Shown here in pieces: positions 14,702 through 15,285 of a DNA stretch of 15,285 nt. The notes under the pieces are model-generated. The model made no database searches and was not told the origin of the DNA. It worked only from the letters and a program-made list of their open reading frames with translations. Source of the DNA: Caldilineaceae bacterium (GTDB lineage Bacteria > Chloroflexota > Anaerolineae > Caldilineales > Caldilineaceae); contig JAPKMW010000169.1 in NCBI GenBank assembly GCA_026645575.1, positions 1 through 15,285 on the forward strand. The letters are read 5' to 3'. Numbering within the stretch: position 1 is the stretch's first letter; the number at the start of each line of letters is the position of its first letter. The position numbers and the translations under genes are program-made.

Positions 14702-14754
14702 GTAATGATTCCGCTGATAAGCGCTCCGTGACCGGCTACGAGCAGAATCATTAC
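14702..14754. repeat. Palindromic element in the DUF1800 leader
   Basis: GTAATGATTC (14702-14711) and GAATCATTAC (14745-14754) form a perfect 10-bp terminal inverted repeat. The interior carries CTCCGTGACCGGCTACGAGC (14724-14743), part of the core found in the 15075-15167 element. It lies 30 bp upstream of the DUF1800 start, inside the predicted 5' leader, where it would fold into a hairpin just before the ribosome binding site. Confidence 0.6.
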
Positions 14755-14759
14755 AATGG

Positions 14760-14809
14760 TTGAGCTGTTTACAAGCTCAAATAAACCTGGGTTTTACACA
14801 TTTCCCAGG
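14760..14809 (-). promoter_or_regulatory. Two hairpins in the operon leader
   Basis: CCTGGG (14786-14791) pairs with CCCAGG (14804-14809), and TTGAGCT (14760-14766) pairs with AGCTCAA (14774-14780). With the 14702-14754 palindrome, three hairpins lie in a row between the predicted transcription start and the DUF1800 ATG. None has a T-run on the minus strand, so attenuation is not obvious. RNA stability or translational control is possible. Confidence 0.4.
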
Positions 14810-14822
14810 ATAAGCATCAGTC

Positions 14823-14851
14823 AGTATAGGGATGGCTAGGAATGCTGTCAA
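14823..14851 (-). promoter_or_regulatory. Sigma70 promoter of the DUF1800-DUF1501 operon
   Basis: Read on the minus strand, TTGACA (14851-14846) and TATACT (14828-14823) are separated by exactly 17 nt, a near-perfect sigma70 promoter. The start would be near 14816, leaving a leader of about 145 nt. Confidence 0.65.
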
Positions 14852-15038
14852 TTGTACAAAAGGCTTAACTTGTACGGCAGGATTACTTACCATACGCTGA
14901 TTCTACTTAAAGCCAACTGGCGCCTACATACTTATTGACGCTTTCCTTAGTTTTCATTGTCCATGGCTGGTTGTTTGCCCTACTTCTCATCAGTGACTAC
15001 TCAGGCTTACGTCAATCTGATACAGGGAAGGGAACTAT

Positions 15039-15065
15039 CAGCATAAGCGGCTCACAGCATAAGCG
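15039..15065. repeat. 11-bp direct repeat CAGCATAAGCG x2
   Basis: Copies at 15039-15049 and 15055-15065, a 16-bp period. No neighbouring gene explains them. Confidence 0.45.
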
Positions 15066-15074
15066 TTTCATTGT

Positions 15075-15167
15075 GTAATTACCAAGCCTCTGCCCGCTCG
15101 TAGCCGGTCCGTGACCGGCGTTTGGGGCGCCGGTCACGGACCGGCTACGAGCGGGCTTAGCAGCTAC
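15075..15167. repeat. Long palindromic element with a perfect 29-bp inverted repeat
   Basis: The arms 15092-15120 and 15128-15156 are exact reverse complements (29 bp) around a 7-nt TTTGGGG loop. Each arm contains the sub-palindrome GCCGGTCCGTGACCGGC. The outer ends GTAATTACCAAG (15075-15086) and CTTAGCAGCTAC (15156-15167) are partly complementary and resemble the ends of the 9435-9493 element. No open frame lies inside. It fits a REP/BIME-like or MITE-like non-coding repeat; there is no T-run, so it is not a typical terminator. Confidence 0.75.
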
Positions 15168-15285
15168 CTCATTGTTTTTACAACAGAAGTTATAGCATAA
15201 TTTTGCAGGTAACTATTCAGGCATAGAACGACAACCTAATTGAAACAAAGAAACAACAAAAAACAAGTAAAAAACAAACAAAAAG

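Larger units (their letters stand above)
14852..15285. other. Intergenic, repeat-rich end of window
   Basis: I see no gene in these 430 bp. They hold an 11-bp direct repeat (15039-15065), the large palindromic element (15075-15167), and two isolated copies of the element-end word: GTGACTACTCAG (14993-15004) and GTAACTATTCAG (15209-15220). The final 60 bases are an A/C-rich low-complexity run with almost no T or G, which may mark a natural spacer or a contig edge. Confidence 0.5.

Noticed and set aside
1..15285. CRISPR array, tRNA, rRNA, transposase or phage genes
   Set aside because: Looked for regular spaced repeats and hallmark genes by eye; none found. The repeats present are palindromic and irregularly spaced.

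Overview
The window looks like a chromosomal segment of a Chloroflexota bacterium, most likely from the Anaerolineae/Caldilineae. The grounds are a DUF4058 protein, large secreted multidomain proteins built from DUF11, LamG, CARDB and SdrD-type modules, Thr-Pro linkers, a DUF1800/DUF1501 pair, and above all short C-terminal tails of the type YLPLI-R on several unrelated exported proteins. The taxon is an inference from protein style; there is no rRNA in the window. No tRNA, CRISPR array, transposase or integrase was seen.

Layout. Positions 1-672 are a gene-poor stretch with small inverted and direct repeats and a possible promoter. Two tightly spaced plus-strand genes follow: a 967-aa secreted adhesin-like protein (673-3576) and a 559-aa secreted protein with Asp-rich calcium-binding repeats and SdrD-like domains (3588-5267). 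A dispersed ATCCGC-type repeat fills the gap to a convergent minus-strand gene (5429-6229), which I identify as an Arm/Rmt-type 16S rRNA (m7G1405) methyltransferase, a family that confers aminoglycoside resistance. Divergent from it, behind a good sigma70-like promoter, is a DUF4058 gene (6378-7175). This converges on a minus-strand family 5 ABC transporter substrate-binding protein (7215-8918), with a 62-aa unknown gene just upstream (8984-9172). A 530-bp gap with a palindromic element leads to a secreted subtilisin-family protease (9705-11111). After it come a structured repeat and a strong bidirectional terminator, shared with the convergent minus-strand operon DUF1800 (12819-14672) then DUF1501 (11403-12791). 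Both of those proteins carry twin-arginine export signals. The operon has a consensus promoter and a leader rich in hairpins. The last 600 bp are intergenic and repeat-rich, with a perfect 29-bp inverted repeat.

Functionally the window is mostly cell-surface biology: adhesion/matrix proteins, a protease, a solute-binding protein and the Tat-exported DUF1800/DUF1501 pair. The rRNA methyltransferase stands apart. Two signals seem most worth following. One is the C-terminal tail shared by four otherwise unrelated exported proteins, which may be a sorting or anchoring signal. The other is a family of palindromes with the core GCCGGTCCGTGACCGGC, scattered through the intergenic regions and reaching into transcript leaders.
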